Assembly (NCBI GenBank): GCA_039029935.1
Contig: JBCCFC010000878.1
Coordinates: 1-5,981, forward strand
Length of the DNA: 5,981 bases
From: G039029935 sp039029935
GTDB lineage: Bacteria > Chloroflexota > Anaerolineae > Caldilineales > Caldilineaceae
Direction: 5' to 3'
Part shown: positions 5,898 through 5,981 of the stretch, one piece after another
Numbering within the stretch: position 1 is the first letter of the stretch
Layout of the letters: each line of letters opens with the position of its first letter
Notes under the pieces: model-generated
Databases searched by the model: none
The model's input: the letters and a program-made list of their open reading frames with translations, nothing else
Told to the model about the DNA's origin: nothing
Position numbers and translations under genes: made by a program

Positions 5898-5904
5898 TAA
5901 AGGG
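5898..5904 (-). other. CCCTTTA heptamer at the frame junction: candidate -1 slippery site
   Basis: On the minus strand the heptamer is C CCT TTA, with the upstream gene's zero frame reading CCT TTA. This is the exact X XXY YYZ phase needed for a -1 slip, and slipping leads straight into the downstream open frame (next codon ACG). A six-base stem, GTTGCC pairing with GGCAAC, starts about 21 bases downstream, further than usual for a stimulator. No purine-rich stimulatory site is seen just upstream. Confidence 0.35.
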
Positions 5905-5981
5905 TTGATTTCAAAGTCTACAACCTGATTGGCAGTGTGGTTTACCAGGAATCGGTCAATGCACAGCGCGGCAATAACTCC
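5898..5981 (-). CDS. Upstream part of the capsid-like gene in a different frame, cut by the window edge
   Basis: From the right edge, one minus-strand frame is open for the whole stretch and reads GVIAALCIDRFLVNH, then TANQVVDFEINPL. The other two frames have stops within it, and the frame of the downstream 265-aa region has stops at 5911-5913 and near 5958. The downstream frame reads PFTARQASKVATIMYGN immediately after the break. Joining the two at CCCTTTA gives a smooth product, EINP(F/L)TARQASKVATIMYGN. The simplest explanation is one gene with a one-base shift: a real mutation, a sequencing indel in the CCC-TTT runs, or programmed -1 frameshifting. The stretch is short, so an unrelated open frame cannot be excluded. 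Confidence 0.55.

Overview
All supported genes in this window lie on the minus strand and read from right to left. The order is: a capsid-like structural gene entering from the right edge (frame break near 5900), a 243-residue protein with a disordered tail, a 156-residue protein with an internal duplication, a 191-residue fibre-like protein, a small three-helix membrane protein, and a 748-residue fibre-like protein. There is no integrase, tRNA, rRNA, CRISPR array or transposase. The best reading is part of the virion (head, then tail or host-recognition) module of a tailed phage, prophage or related particle. No product matches a named family securely, so functions are inferred from architecture.

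Genes from 5981 down to 3864 are tightly packed. The capsid-like gene ends in a sequence that also carries the ribosome binding site of the next gene, and the 243- and 156-residue genes overlap as TAATG. This looks like one transcription and translation unit. From 3863 down the style changes: spacers of 168, 249 and at least 178 bases appear, and each contains a long inverted repeat. The 191-residue gene overlaps the membrane-protein gene.

The strongest new observation is that the 191- and 748-residue proteins share a divergent N-terminal domain of about 105 residues and then carry unrelated distal parts. One ends in a short aromatic module like a carbohydrate-binding domain. The other has an alanine-rich coiled coil followed by beta-rich domains. 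This suggests two fibre or receptor-binding proteins on a common anchor.

The spacers hold degenerate short-unit repeats: octamers TCAGCNNN, decamers ending TCCGCG or TCTGCG, and paired ATCTGTGGT-type nonamers. I have seen comparable spacer repeats in filamentous or environmental bacteria such as Chloroflexota and cyanobacteria, but that is only an impression and host assignment is weak. One such repeat runs into the 3' end of the membrane-protein gene and encodes its last residues.
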